Assembly (NCBI RefSeq): GCF_016859285.1
Contig: NC_053414.1
Span: 7,908,017 to 7,972,016, forward strand
DNA length: 64,000 bases
Direction: 5' to 3'
DNA from: Xiphias gladius
Taxonomy: Eukaryota; Chordata; Actinopteri; Istiophoriformes; Xiphiidae
Both the position numbers and the translations under genes were made by a program. This document shows, piece by piece, positions 25,901-38,475 of this stretch. Position 1 is the stretch's first letter. The number at the start of each line of letters is the position of its first letter. Below the pieces are notes generated by a model, which saw nothing but the letters and a program-made list of their open reading frames with translations, was not told where the DNA came from and made no database searches.

Positions 25901-28900
25901 ACTTATTTGTGTGCTATTTTTGTTGAGTTCTATTTTTGGTTTTAGCAAGACAAATCATGGCTACTATAATAATAATCTCTATGTATAGAGCCCCTTTCAA
26001 AACCTGAAGTACTTCACTCAAGGCACCAAAAGTAAGAAACAGATACAAATACAACAAATATAATAGAAAAATATGTGAAACAATTAACCATACAGGTACA
26101 TATCATGCAATAAGAACATAAATGTCAAAGGAAGGATACGTTTCCTATTATAGCAAATTATGATAATTATTAGCTATAAAAAGATATGTTTTATAATATT
26201 ATGAAATAGTTAGTCTACAAATGAGATTGTTTGTATTTTATACAGAAGGGAAACTTATTTAAAAGGAACTAGGTTTACCCAGTATACAGTCTGATATCAG
26301 AAGATCAACATGATACACTGTGGACTAGGAAATTGATATAACAGCCGAGTTAAATACTAAGAAAAGAATTAAATGATTAAGTTGCTTTCTGAGGAAGGAC
26401 ATTTACGTGACTGACCGGCTTGATCTTTTTCTGAGCAGTACTTTGGCGCCTGGACTCCTCAGAAAGTGAAAGACAGAGTGACAGAGGTCCTCTATGGCTG
26501 GACGCTCTGGTTTAAAGATGAGCCCAAGATCCAGGAAGCCTACAGCATGCTGAAGAAACAAGGTCAGGATGCTGCATAGGCACAGAACAGCGACACCTTT
26601 TCTAGTCTGCTCAGGGGACGTAAACTTTTGATTCACAGCAATATTTAAAATGGGCCTTTTAAAATTCTATCTGCACGTGATATGTTACAGTTTCCTGATA
26701 TTTAAAGGGGTGATATTAATTAATTTGTTCACACTATTATGTCCTTTTTTCAAGAATAAAACCATCTCGCCTTTCTCTTTTGTTATTTCAGGTATTGTGA
26801 AGAAAGATCCCAAACTACCAGACACACTTATAATGGCTCCTCCACCACAAAGAACCAAAGAGTCTGTTTTCGACCAGGAGGACAAGGCCAAGGTGAAAGA
26901 GAGAGAGTGTGTGTGTGTGTGTGTTTGTGTTTGTGTTGGTGTGTTTTTGACACATCTGCTCACGTGACTTTTAGTTTCATCGTGCTAACATATGTTTCTG
27001 TATCATCAGCTGTTAGCCAGATTGTTGAAAAGTGCCCGTCCCGAAGACCTGGAAACTGCAAACAGACTCATTAAAAGCACCATCAAAGAGGTGAGGAGTG
27101 CTGCGGCGCTGATAGACATCTTTGCATTACTAGTGGTATGTACTGGGTATACATTTCTTGGATCTGTTTGTGTGTGTGTTTTAGGAGCAGGACAAGGCAG
27201 AGAAAGTGCTGAAGCGTGAATCTACTCTGAAGGAAGTGGAGAGCAGCACCAAGCAGCTCAGAGAGGTCCTGGACCGGCACACGATCACTGGAACCTCGAT
27301 ACAGCCCAGTGATGACGTGAAGGTATGTTGGACGTGTTACAGACAGACAATCAAACAGGCCCCCTGTACCACAAATCGAGATTAGTGGGTTATCTGGCTA
27401 TCTTTGGCCTTAGCTCAGGTTTTCCGGTATCACGAAGCTGGCCCACTTTGAACATGGGATCATCATGGTAACGTGTGCTGCTCTGGAGCAGGACAACTCA
27501 GATCAAAACCTGTCAACAGCCTGACTGCTGATCTGTCGGATCACGGGGAAAACTGAGTCATCATTCCTACAGGATCCTGAACAAAAGGGTTTACAATAAA
27601 GTGGCCAATGATAAAGACCAATAGATATTTTTATAGGTCAGTTGAATCGTTTTGCTGTTCCAGGTTTTCCACGTGTCCACTCTGGTTTTAAAACAGAGCC
27701 TCTAACAAACGGAGGGAGAGTTAATCACACTAAGTAACTATATAATGATTCTTTCATTCCCAACAGAATTGATGCTCAAACTTTGGGATGATAATCGGAG
27801 ATAAAAACTAAACCTTCTGTTGTCTTTTATCAGCAAAATAATTGGCGCACTGTTAAAATATTCCCCCCTGATTATAAAGGGAGCATTTCATTCAGATTGA
27901 GCTCATCAGACACATCAGTCCTCTCTGCTTTGGAAGCAGCAACGGTCTGACATTACTTGTAACTTTTCCTTGTGTGTTCACGTTCCCATTAACAACTCCA
28001 CCTCTTTCACGCAAAAGCGCCCGTAGCCAGGCAGAAATAAACAGAGTTGTCAGAGCCATTTGAAAACTGCCTCCATGATATAAGTTATCCAGGATGGCCA
28101 ATGTTAGAATCAGTGAAGTCAGATAACCCCAAGAGAGCCAGACTAAGCTGAACCTGCATCGCGGTACAGGCCCTAGCTGTCCAGGGCCGGTCCACAAAGC
28201 CACAAGGTTTTTGAGGCCAGTGTGGACGTCCTGTGTTCGTTGTACTTCTATCGCCATCTACTGACTGGCAGCAGAACTGTTTGGGTACTGTTTTAGTCCC
28301 TGTATTAAAAGATCTGTCAGTCATTTTACAGCAGGTTTGAATCTTGTGTTTTGAAAAAATCAGCAAGTTAGACCTGAATAGTTTTTTTTTTTTTTTTTTT
28401 TCCCCTTTCAGAGTTTCAGACTAGCCTACATGTCACTCAATCGCCTGGCTCCTGGGCTGGTTCTGAATGATCTTCTCTGTCTTTTGCTCCTACATCTTTC
28501 TCTCTCTCTTTTTTCTTATTTTTTATTTTCCTTTTTTTTCCTAAGTTATTTTTTGTTTTGGGACATTTTTATGCCTTTATTTGGATAGAGACAGACAGGA
28601 AATGTGGGGAAAGAGAGAGTAGAGGAATGACATTCAGCAAATGGTCCGGCCGGGAGTCGAACCGTCTTTCCACTGAATTCTGATTTACTCTGCCCCATGA
28701 AAGTGGCTCCTGCGGTGTTACAGTCTGCCTGCTGGCTTCAGCCCTAAGTGGATGTTTGTTTTTAAGTCCCCTGTACCACAAATGGGTGATGGGTTGGTAG
28801 TCGCTCCGTGTTAACGGGATATAATGGTGCTGACATTTGAAGACGAAACGTGTGATCCTAAAATTTGCAGAAGAAACTGAGAGGGAGCCTCGTGTTAGCA

Positions 28901-31900
28901 TCTAACAGGTGTGAAGTCTGTGTAAACGCTATTTCAGAATTTGAGAAGTGGGTAAACAGCTTCTCTTTTAGTACAACTAATAGATGCTGTCCTCTCTCTA
29001 GTGTGAAGAGATCTTCACTTCTATCTGCAGTCTGAGTCTTAGTTATTACTTCATTTTACATATTTTCACAAACCAAAATTTGAATTGTGAAGACTAAGGA
29101 AAGAAAGTGATACTTGGGTCCAACTAACCTACAGCAATTTTCTCAGCAACATACTGCCTTCACTGTAGAAGAGAATGTGTTTGCGTGGAAGTGTGCCGTA
29201 CAGGAGCCGCCCCACATTGGCTTCGTCCCTCTCCCCACTGCAGGCCCTATACGAGCGCTGTGACCGTCTGAGGCCCAGCCTGTTCCGCCTGGCCAGTGAC
29301 ACGATGGAAGACGATGCTGCTCTGGCAAAGATCCTGGCGGCTAACGACGAGCTGACACTTGTCGTGAACTCCTACAAAGACCAGGTGGGGAGAGGAAAGT
29401 GCAACGGGGGAAGAGAAGGAAGTAAAAGTGAGGAAGAAGTGGCGGGTAAAAATGATGGTAGGCCTCCTTTGGTAAACCTTTTTTCCTCTAGTAGTCCCTG
29501 TGGAAAACACTTTGACCTGGTGTTTGTTTGGCTGCTCTGCGAAATATCTGATCCTGCTTCTTCTTGTTCCTCCAGCTCCTACTAGTCCCAGAGAGATTAA
29601 AAGCTACCACCTCATCGACCTGTCATCACTGGACTCCCCACAGACTCACAGAAAAGCCGATTCACCGCCGTCCTTTGAATCTTCTTCACCCCTCCTCTCC
29701 TCCTCTCTAGAGAACGCCTTCCACCCAGTACCTGACCAAGATTTTACTGAATTAGGTAGACCTCCTTTTGTACCTACTTCTAGTCTATTTTCTGTAACAG
29801 AGATGAATAAGTTTCATAATGTAATTATGTGGTGTCCGGTAATTACAGAGTTAGATGATAAGGTCTTGAAAAGGACTCAAGAGACTTCAAAGTCATACTA
29901 TGAGGAACTAATTCAGGTGAGGCTTGAACCTATGGTTAAAAATAATGATTTTATTAGCAGCAGTGTTTAAACAAAGTTTATCCCTTCTCTCAGCTTAATG
30001 GAGACATTCAGAAGAGGAATGATGTGCAGAATGGAGGGAGAGGCCTTTTGCTGAGAGCTCGTGGATGTGGGGGGAGCAGTACCACATCAAATGGGACTAA
30101 TGTTTGGTAAGGATGTTGAGAGGGAAGGAGCGGAAATTCTTAAGTTCCCTAAAAGACATCAGGTGCATTAGTTTTAGACGGTTGTCTAAATAAACTCAAA
30201 TAATGAGTTTTAAAAATGTTATTCCTGTTACCGAGTATACTTACCCCTGCCAAGGTGGTTATGTCTGTTTGTCGGTTTGTTTGTTTGGTTTTTTTTGTTT
30301 GTTTTTTTTTGTTTTGTTTTGTTTTGTCAGCAGGATTTTCGCAAAAAGTACTGAACCGATTTGCACCGAACTTGATGGAGGGATGGGTTGTGAGCCAGGC
30401 ATGAACCCATTAAATTTTGGGGCAGATTCAGATCATTGACAATGATTTTGAAATATTTCCTCTGAAGTCTGGTGTATGTTGTTGGACACTGGCCTTGGCA
30501 GGGGTCTGCGCTCTACTGAGTGCCCCTCTAGTTGAGAACGTGCCGGCTGATTGACATTATTTCCATCGGCTGCAGTGAAGAGTTGACGTACAGTGACAAC
30601 AGTGATAGGGGCTGGGATAATCAGAAGGCAGTACTTGTTGAGTACTGACTGATGTGTGACTGAAACGGATCCAAAACACATGAGCACGAGTGCTTGACAC
30701 ATTGAATGCTTTGTCAGACCCCTGGTCTTATTTACTTATTTGATTTAAATATTTCCTGATTTTAAAGGTATCGTGGAGTTTCCTTTGAGGCAAAGTTTCT
30801 TTATACATTCAATCTATTCACCAAAACATATTGTGTGTATCCCTTTCAGGTCTGATTAGTCGATGAATCAATCAACAGAAAATTAATCGGCAACTATTTT
30901 GATAATTGATGAATTGTGTGTTATTGTGTTAAATAGAAAAAAGTAGAAAACATGTTTATACTTATCAAAGTGAGGCATTGAGGTTTTGTTGGAATATCAG
31001 AATAGAAACGGATACTACTGTATCAGCCCTGGTATGGAAAAGCTTGAAAAAAATACCCAGCCCTAATAATGATTTGGTAAAGTAGGAAGGCAAAGTTAAA
31101 TGAAATTATTGGTGTAGATACCTGAATAAATGTTAATTATGTGGTTGTGTTTAAAATACTACTTTAACATATTGAAAGGTAACTTGAGTGTATCAGGACG
31201 GACCGCATCAAAAATGATACTGAAAACTGAATCATAACATGTTATTGTACTCTGGAGACGAACAAACGCAGACATTTTTATGAGTTAAGCAGTGCATTGA
31301 AGCATTTTGCTCAACATTTCAATAAAATTATCTCTGCGTCTCACTGTCCTCGGGCTTTATGTTTTTTTTTTGTTTTTTTATCTTTTTGTTTTTGTTTTTT
31401 TAATCATTATTAATTAACCGACTCTGCCTCTTTTCCTGTCAGGTCACTCCCTCAAAATCAACAGTTCACCGTAACAGGATCACCGTACAAGACGCAGATG
31501 CAACCAGATGAAATGTCTGAGGAGAGCTTGTGTCCCCCGCAATTACTGAAAAACGTCTTTGTTCCAATGGACACCATCAAATCCAGTACGTCCCCAAAGG
31601 CTAAAATGAGATAGTTTATATGGAGAGACAGCTGGTTTCATTGTACTGTTTTGCTGCTAAAGATTTATTCAGACATTCCTCTAAACGCCTGTTGTTTTCT
31701 CGTTTGTGGCAGGTCAGCTGGAGCCAATCACTTTATACGATCAGGCCGGTGTCCATGTCTCTCTCCATTTTGCCAGAGACTCTCCACCAGGTCATCCCGG
31801 TGTTGCTGTGGTTGTCATCTCCACCGTGAACACCTCTGCCCTCTATGTGAAAGACTTCCTGCTCCAAGCTGCTGTTCCAAAGGTAACAAACTCCAGTCAC

Positions 31901-34900
31901 AATGGTCTGTTTTCAAGATAAAGTGTGAAAGACAGTGATAATGTTTTGTTTTTTTTTTTATTAAATGCAGTTTTGAATGAGTGAACTCTTTAGATGTCTT
32001 GAGTATATTGCAGTTCCAGTTCAAAACCTACTCAAACTGCAGGGGAACTAAAACACATCCTGTTGTGGCTGATGTTTTAAACGAAATAAATGTTTTGTCG
32101 TTGAATTTGTTGTTGAAGTGATGCTCTTTAGATTTGATTGTATTAGTGCTGAGACAATGTGATTAGTCAGTCAGTTAAACAAGTTATTGTAGGACGTATG
32201 TTAATTTTAGCTTCTTTTGGTTGCTCTCTGCTGTTCTATATTCTAAAGTTTAAATCTTTGGATTTTGGACCATTGATTAGACAAAAAAAGAAATCTGGAG
32301 ATACAATTTTGACATTTTAAAATTGAAAAAATTAATTGTGTAACTGAAAATAGTATATACTGTAGATGGAGAAAAAAAAAAAAAAAACGTGTTGTACTCT
32401 TGTGCTGCCCATTGTTCATGGATGGGTGCTCAACAGATGATCTGTTAAAGTTCATTCAAAACACGGTTACTCATGGGACTGGCGTCAGCAGATTCTGGTG
32501 GGAGGTTTATCAACATCATTTCACCTAAATGCTATTGGTGTCCCCTACTGGAGCCAAGCCTCCACTTCAGATTTGCCAGACTTTCATTTTTAGTTGTTTT
32601 TTTTTTTTTAATTATTATATTTATCTGTCATTACCTGTGTATTTTCTATTAGACAGTACTTTTATCTGTATGTCGTCTATGCACATTACTATCTACAGAA
32701 TGGCCTGTTTTTCATTTAACCTTTTAATATGCACCGTCCCACCCGTGGGAGAGTTTGGGCTTGGTGGTGCTACTTTAGTGTTTGCGTCTGTACCGGACGC
32801 AATCTTCGCACAACCTTGACAAATTACACATTATTTGAAAGATGTAAGTCTCCTGATTCCATCTGTGCAAAGCATTTAGGATCCCCATATCAGTGCATCA
32901 GCTGTTGACACAGAATTGGTTCAGACTTGTGGCTATGGCTCCAAAGTATTTTCCACACAAAGGAAACACACAAAAAACCTCACATTTGTACCATTGCCCT
33001 TGTAACTTTGGTTCAGTATTTCTTCTTCTCATTCTGACTTTTTGATTGTAAAATTTAAAGACATATCTTTCACAGGAGACCAGCGTTATGACGTTATATG
33101 GTTGAAGAACAGTAACCTTTCTATTATTTTCAGGCTTGTGCCCAAAAATGGGGATGTCTGGTAACAGGTTAAGAGTTGAATACACTGCTAATTCTCAGTT
33201 TAATACTTGTCCTGCAGAACATGTTGGTGAAACTTCAGCCTGCCTCAGGGACACACCTACCTCCATACAACCCTCTCCTGCCTCCACCTGCCATCTCCCA
33301 GGTCCTCCTATTGTCTAATCCTCAGAAGGTGAGTTTATATACCTTTTATGTGTTAGCGATTCATTTAACTATTTGTATTAAAGTAGAGTAATTTTAGTAT
33401 TTGTGTAAATGAATCATTATACATCAGTGTGTTGTGTGTTCATAATTATAATTTTAATATGTCTTATCACCTTGGTACATTGTGTGTGGGACATTATGTC
33501 GTCATGCACCTGTCTGTGACTCTGTGAACATGATAACTCAAGAATGATTCTTAGCTGAGACTTCATTCTTACACTACAGGTACTCCATATAGAGTAGATG
33601 ATCTAATTAGATTTTGCAACTGCAGCAACTCCTTAAAGGTGCATTATGTAAGTTTTTGCTATCGCTACACAGTCAACGTTAGCACTAACAGCTGTTTAGA
33701 AGAAGCGTTGCGAGTTCAGCATCAAACTTCATTTCTTTACCCGCCAAGAGCTGTCTCCAGCGGTGCAAAGCAACACCAATGTTAACTCTTGTTTTGCCTC
33801 TATTACTATCACTTCTTTTCCTCTACTGAAGTTAGCATGCTAGCCAGCTAGCCCCGGTCCGGCCCATCTCGTAATACCACTACGGGATAGTGAATCACTG
33901 TAGCGCCCCATCTGCTCTCAGTTCAGCATGAGAGGATGAAGAAGTAGCGCTGCTCAGAGGGCATATTCTAACCTCTTGTCTTGTAAACGCTACAATGGCT
34001 GAAGCTCTCGGTAAGTAAATGGCTATTAATGCTATCATTGGCTTTGTAGCAATAGCAAAAACGTACATAAAGCACCTTTTAAGCTAAGATGTTCCAGTTG
34101 ACACCGGATATGTAGTACACAACGACAAACATGTTGGCATGAAAAATATTTGCTAATTAACAAGCTATTTGACTTAATCAGAAGGAAAGTGATTGTTCTC
34201 GTGAACATGATAACTCATGAACGATACATTGTAAAAAAAACTTACACCACAGGTAGTCATGCAGTAGATGATCTGATTAGATTCTGGTGTGCCTTGCTGC
34301 ATAAATTTGCATATTAATAAGGTAAAACTGATTTCTTTAAAAACTCCTGTTAGTCTTCAAAACGAATACTGACAAACTACTAGTCCTGTGAACCTACATG
34401 TTCTTTTGTCATGGAGGTCATGGCGGGGTATGAGGACTTCAGCGTTATACTTTGTTAGCATGCAGGTTGCGCTAACATAAGCTATAATAGAAAAAAAAAA
34501 ATCCTGCAAGACAGCTAAGACAGCTTAAGTTTTCAGGTTATTTGCCAAACTCGTAGATTTTTGATACGCTAGTATCCTTATGCATATCTTGCACTCGACT
34601 TTTTCGGGGTCATCTTCACAAATTTGGGCGTTATTCCAGACGCTTGACTTTTTCGACGGCTTGCTAGCGTAGTTGTAACATGTAAGCCTGTCACATGGTC
34701 ATGTTTCACTGTCCCAGTCCTGTCAGTCCTGGTAACATTAGATGAGAGCTGTGACACACAACTATCACTACAACTATCACAAGATTAAATGTCCTTGTCT
34801 GAGAACAATAACAATTAATGTTGATTCATAATGAATAATGTTGGATTACTAATTCTTACGTCATTGCTATTTGGGATATTTTTTTTTTTGTAGTAATGCA

Positions 34901-35161
34901 TATGTAACAATAAATTAAAAAAAAAACAAAACACAGCATTCAAATACCAATTTGGATGTCGATTACCATGGCAACAGTAGAAACTTCGAAGCTCCGAGGC
35001 ATTCGGTTCAGCCCTACTGTTTCCCTAACACTGACCTCTGTTTTCTTCAGCGTAAGGTGCGTCTACGCTACAAGCTGACACTGACACTTGGAGACCAACA
35101 GCTGAACGAGACTGGAGAGATCGACAACTTCCCAGACTGGACCTCTTTGATTAGCCACTAA
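22465..35161 (+). CDS. gga2: GGA2-type clathrin adaptor, complete, 16 exons
   Basis: This monomeric adaptor sorts cargo with DxxLL signals from the trans-Golgi network to endosomes with ARF-GTP and clathrin. Exons: 22465-22507, 24312-24396, 24876-24951, 25509-25607, 26439-26562, 26792-26892, 27010-27090, 27185-27322, 29244-29445 (or 29457), 29576-29755, 29849-29916, 29994-30106, 31443-31585, 31713-31882, 33218-33328, 35051-35161; about 614-618 aa against 613 in human. VHS domain (about 15-150) includes KFRFLNELIKVL and MLKKQGIVKKDPKLP. GAT (about 170-305) includes ANRLIK and LFRLASDT. The hinge carries a clathrin-box-like LIDLSSLD. The GAE ear ends the protein (ITLYDQAGVHVSLHFARD, VRLRYKLTL). 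VHS residues match human GGA2 better than GGA1 or GGA3. The exon 9 donor is uncertain: the two phase-1 donors differ by 4 codons. Position after ears2 supports gga2. Confidence 0.9.
22902..22979. repeat. (TA)n microsatellite, about 78 bp
   Basis: An uninterrupted TA run follows a short A-tract in gga2 intron 1, about 400 bp after exon 1. Perfect TA runs of this length can extrude cruciforms and are usually polymorphic. Confidence 0.97.
23125..23415. repeat. 'ctgcaac...attaatcgat' dispersed element, most complete copy
   Basis: The ends are inverted. The left reads agctgcaacagtcagttgg plus ttaatcggttagtcgatt; the right reads taatcgataatgaaaata plus atcattagttgcagccct. The structure suggests a small non-autonomous DNA element. 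Related copies are at about 23812-24095, 30855-31070, 36330-36960, 37255-37480, 47985-48115, 56740-57395 and 58080-58405. Confidence 0.7.
23812..24095. repeat. 'attaatcgat' dispersed element, copy in gga2 intron 1
   Basis: Landmarks are aacgattagttgattaatcg, aaaattaatcagcagcaatg, ggtattttatagactcaac and gataatgaaaataattg. Partial and diverged relative to 23125-23415. Confidence 0.6.
27323..29243. other. gga2 intron 8, repeat-derived content
   Basis: This 1.9 kb intron contains two direct copies of a cccctgtaccacaaat motif (27361 and 28765 regions), which I associate with the start of a fish non-autonomous element. It also holds a poly-T run (28381-28403) and an antisense SINE fragment (about 28560-28680). 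The 121-codon minus-strand frame at 27892-28257 shows no recognisable domain and lies in this repeat-like block, so I do not call it a gene. Confidence 0.4.
28560..28680 (-). repeat. antisense copy of the tRNA-derived SINE
   Basis: Read on the plus strand it shows tttttatgcctttatttgg, gacagacaggaaatgtgggg, ggaatgacattcagcaaatg and ccgggagtcgaaccg. The last is the reverse complement of a B-box (cggttcgactcccgg). The tail matches the reverse complement of the tail at 19920-19945. Confidence 0.65.
30225..30430 (+). repeat. widespread 'ctgaaccgatttgcaccgaa' repeat
   Basis: The order gccaaggtggttatg, cagcaggattttcgcaaaaa, gtactgaaccgatttgcacc, gaacttgatggagggatggg and cattaaattttggggcagat matches a repeat found across many animal genomes. 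It lies in gga2 intron 12. A T-rich expansion interrupts it at about 30290-30326. Confidence 0.6.
30855..31070. repeat. 'attaatcgat' dispersed element, partial copy
   Basis: Landmarks are gattagtcgatgaatcaatc, aacagaaaattaatcggc and aactattttgataattgatg in gga2 intron 12, matching the family at 23125-23415. Confidence 0.55.
33633..34082. mobile_element. 450 bp MITE with terminal inverted repeats and TTAA flanks
   Basis: The left end aaggtgcattatgtaagt, continued by ttttgctatcgctac, is the near-perfect reverse complement of the right end gtagcaatagcaaaaa plus cgtacataaagcacctt. TIRs are about 35 bp. TTAA flanks both sides (33633-33636, 34079-34082). There is no coding capacity. It lies in gga2 intron 15. 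The TTAA flank again suggests a piggyBac-type source. Confidence 0.75.
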
Positions 35162-35985
35162 ACACGCCAGACACTTGTATCCCTCCAAAAAAAAAAAAAA
35201 AAAACTGCACAGGACCTAAAATCTAGATTTAGAGCACGGAGAGAGTTAAGTGGACCCAGTGAGCGATCAACAAAATGGTGGGAAACGAACATACACCTGG
35301 AGTCAATCATCATGAGGTGTTTACGGTTGGTACATCCCTTATTGTACCTGATTCAGGTATGCAGTACTCTGCTGTTGTCTTAGTGAGCTGCTTTGCGATT
35401 GCCGCCTGTTGTTGGAGTCCATGCACAGGCCCAGTTTGATAAAGCAGTATATTCATCATACATGTGTGTTTGTTGACGTGTAGCTGGTTACATGTCTGCA
35501 TATGAAATTTGCTATTTATTTGCTTTTTTGTTCATGTGACATTCAAAATTCCCAAAGTGCCTTAAGATGGAAATGTTTTTTTTTCATAAACATGTATTTA
35601 TTTTAATTTAGTTCTGTACCTCAAAAAAGGAGCATGGCAAGGTTGCCGTAAGGACCGTATGTGTGTGAGAAATCTGAAAAAATTAAGATTCTATTTGCGT
35701 GTATTTGTTATTTCAAATGCAAATTGAAGGTTTTTATTATTGTATTTTGAATTTAGCCTATTTTTATGCAAGGTGACATCGGAGAGCTCATTTGTACCAA
35801 AGTTAAAAGAGCTTCAAGCAGTGCTGCTCAAAAGTAAATGAAGGAAAGATCTTCACAGCTTTTACAAAACATAAGCCGCATTTAGGAAAAAAAAACAAAA
35901 ACGAAATGCTACGAATAGAAAAATACAAGCCAATGAAGAAACATTTTCCAATTTGACAACGTGTGCGGCCTAAAGATGTCCTGCA

Positions 35986-35991
35986 AATAAA
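35986..35991 (+). promoter_or_regulatory. candidate gga2 poly(A) signal (AATAAA)
   Basis: A canonical AATAAA about 825 bp after the gga2 stop, followed by a cacaatgttgtgcacag cleavage context. No earlier canonical hexamer is as well placed. It defines a 3' UTR of about 0.85 kb. Confidence 0.5.
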
Positions 35992-36329
35992 GAAACACTG
36001 CAGCTTCAACACAATGTTGTGCACAGTGCAACTTGAATCCCTTTTTTCTGGGCACTTAAGGTTTTGTCAGAGGATTCTGGATGATTTACGGCTGATTTGA
36101 ACGTTTTCTTTGAAAGCTTGTCTGCCTCCTGCCTGTCAGTCCAACAGTCTGTCGCTGTGCCATCAATAAATGCATCTGTAACACGGTGGATAAAGCTCGG
36201 ATTCTGTTTTACCAAATCATCCCATTCATGGTTTTTAATGTAAACATAATCATCCTGAACTATTGTCCTTAACTGACCCCTTGTTATCGTTTAATCTAAA
36301 GTGATCCTGTTTCAGTTTTTGTGATTATA

Positions 36330-36960
36330 GAACTAGGGCTGCAACGAACTATTATTTTCATTATTGATTAATCTGACAATTATTTTCTCAATAAATCGAT
36401 TCATCAACATCATCAATCATTTTTCAGTAGTGAAAAATGTTCATCTTAATTTCCTAAATCCCTATTTAAATTGAAAAACTTGCTTATAATATCCGGCCAC
36501 ACTCCAAAACCCAAATATATTAAGTTTACCATTATAGAAGACTAAGAAAACCAGCAAATATTCACATTAACTGGAAATTTTGCCCAAAAATGACTCTCTA
36601 AAGACAACACCATGAAGTGAAGTAGGACTACAGGTAATGATTATTTTCATTGATTAATCTGCCCATTATTTTCTCAATTAATTGTCTCCATAAAATGCCA
36701 GAAAATAATAAATTGCCCTGTGTGATGTCCCAGAGCCAGAGGTGACGTCTTCAAATGTCTCGTTTTGTCTGATCAACGGTCCAAAAATCCAAAGCTATTC
36801 AGTTTATTATCACGTGTGACAAAGAAAAGCATCAAATTCTCAGATTTAAAGCCAGCACATTTTTGGTGCTTTATTTCATGGGTTGGTAATTTTCCAATAA
36901 TTTCCCAGGAAGTTTCCTGGAGAGAACTATGTAAATTGGTACTAGTCACTGAGAAAATAG
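36330..36960. repeat. 'attaatcgat' dispersed elements, two adjacent copies
   Basis: The first copy starts with agggctgcaacgaactatta. The second starts near 36630 with taatgattattttcattgat and continues with aaatgccagaaaataataaa and gtcttcaaatgtctcgtttt. Both follow the same motif order as copies at 37255 and 57050. Confidence 0.65.
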
Positions 36961-37254
36961 GGATTTTCCACGAATGAAGTGCTGCCTTTAAACCATGGCT
37001 GTCACTTTTTATTCAAAAATTCAAACATTTGTACAAACGTGGGAAATAAGTTTTTCAACTGACCTGTTCGAATTCAAGTGCATCGGAGCGTTTGACATAG
37101 TTCGCCTCGTGGTCCAGCGGAGTACATGGACTGCGTTAAAATGACTTCGAATGAAGATTCAAGGTTATTCAAGTAGCAGTTAATTGGAAGTATACCAACT
37201 AAACATTTTCTCTATTTTCCCTGTTTTTGTACAAAATTAAATGGTTCCTTCCTG

Positions 37255-37480
37255 TAGCGCTGCACCTAATGGTTACCATCAGAAAATAGTGAAAATACCT
37301 GTAACGGTTTCCCAGGTTCTACAGTGTGGTCTTCAAATTGCTCCTTTTGTCCACCAATAGTCTAAAACTCAAAGATATTTAATTTATGGAGGTAAAGCAA
37401 TGTTATATGACAAAAACAGACAGTAATATGAGAGAAAAAGAATGAATATTCTAGACCTGTTTGAAAACTCAGTTGGCAGT
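37255..37480. repeat. 'attaatcgat' family fragment
   Basis: A degenerate copy recognised by cagaaaatagtgaaaatacc, ggtcttcaaattgctccttt and ctaaaactcaaagatatttaa in the same order as other copies. Confidence 0.5.
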
Positions 37481-37624
37481 TTATTAGGAACACACAGCTA
37501 AAACTAATGTAGTCTAATACAATAGTCCTGCAATAAATCCTCCCTTCATGAAGGTTGTAATTCTTTCTTGGGTAGAAAGTGACCTGCAACTAAAAACACC
37601 GATCCATCAACTTCATTGATCTTA

Positions 37625-38068
37625 TTTATTATAGGACATCAGCAGATTAAAATACATGTTTATTATGTACATATATGTAACACGGGTGTTAGATAAAGTG
37701 CCAAATACCATTTTTACAAAAAAAAAAAAAAAATTGATTTGTGGAAGCCCATCACACCCGTTAGCCTGGTCCCACAGTTCATTGCTTCATGGACGAGTAG
37801 CCACCACCCAGTTTGGAGGAGGGCTGAATTGCCCAGTGCTGGTCTGGGGACAGTTTGGCACAATTCACCTGGGAATCAAAGTCTGAGAGAGGGGAAACTG
37901 TTGTGACGGGATGAATACTGGGTGTTTTTGTTTTTTTTAAACATGAACTGACATCGACATGTACAATAAGTCAAATGGGTAATAATCCATGAGATCAGGA
38001 GAACAGGCACGCAAGTATTTGCATGTATTCAGGTTGTTGGGGTTTTTTTTGTTTGTTTGTTTTTTATT
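37625..38068 (-). promoter_or_regulatory. candidate pde4a poly(A) signals
   Basis: Two AATAAA hexamers on the minus strand, read as TTTATT on the plus, lie at 38063-38068 and 37625-37630. They would give 3' UTRs of about 0.4 and 0.85 kb. Which is used cannot be told from sequence. Confidence 0.35.
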
Positions 38069-38475
38069 CTGAGGCGCTACAAAAGGTCGATAAAACACCC
38101 CCCCCCCTTAATTATTATCCCCAGTTTATCCCCTACGGCAGTGATGGATGTACTTGGTGATGAAGACTCTAGTCTTTCTATCACTACCAGTTGATCAAGA
38201 CGCTGTAACAATCTGTTTGTTCCTGGGAAGGCTCCAGAGAGGTTTTGTTTTCGTGTCCGGTGCCGTACTGTCGGTCTTAAGTGTTCCTGCGAGCTGTGAA
38301 GTTCGTTTAAGACGCCTGTATCTGGGTAAACATGGTCTTCAGCTGACAGGGTCAAGCGATAACGTGAACAGAGCACATTATCGTCATGTCCTAACTGTCT
38401 CTCTGGATTTCTTTAAGCATTTCTTTATCTCTTGGTAACCTTTCCTCCCTTTTTAATTTGTGATTTTGCACCCAA

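Larger units (their letters stand above)
36000..38475. other. convergent gga2-pde4a intergenic and 3' UTR region
   Basis: No further coding exon is seen. The left part is dominated by 'attaatcgat' repeats (36330-36960 in two pieces, 37255-37480). The right part, about 37.6-38.47 kb, is the likely 3' UTR of pde4a on the minus strand. Confidence 0.55.

Noticed and set aside
27892..28257. 121-codon minus-strand frame in gga2 intron 8
   Set aside because: It overlaps repeat-like sequence and shows no recognisable domain or splice support.
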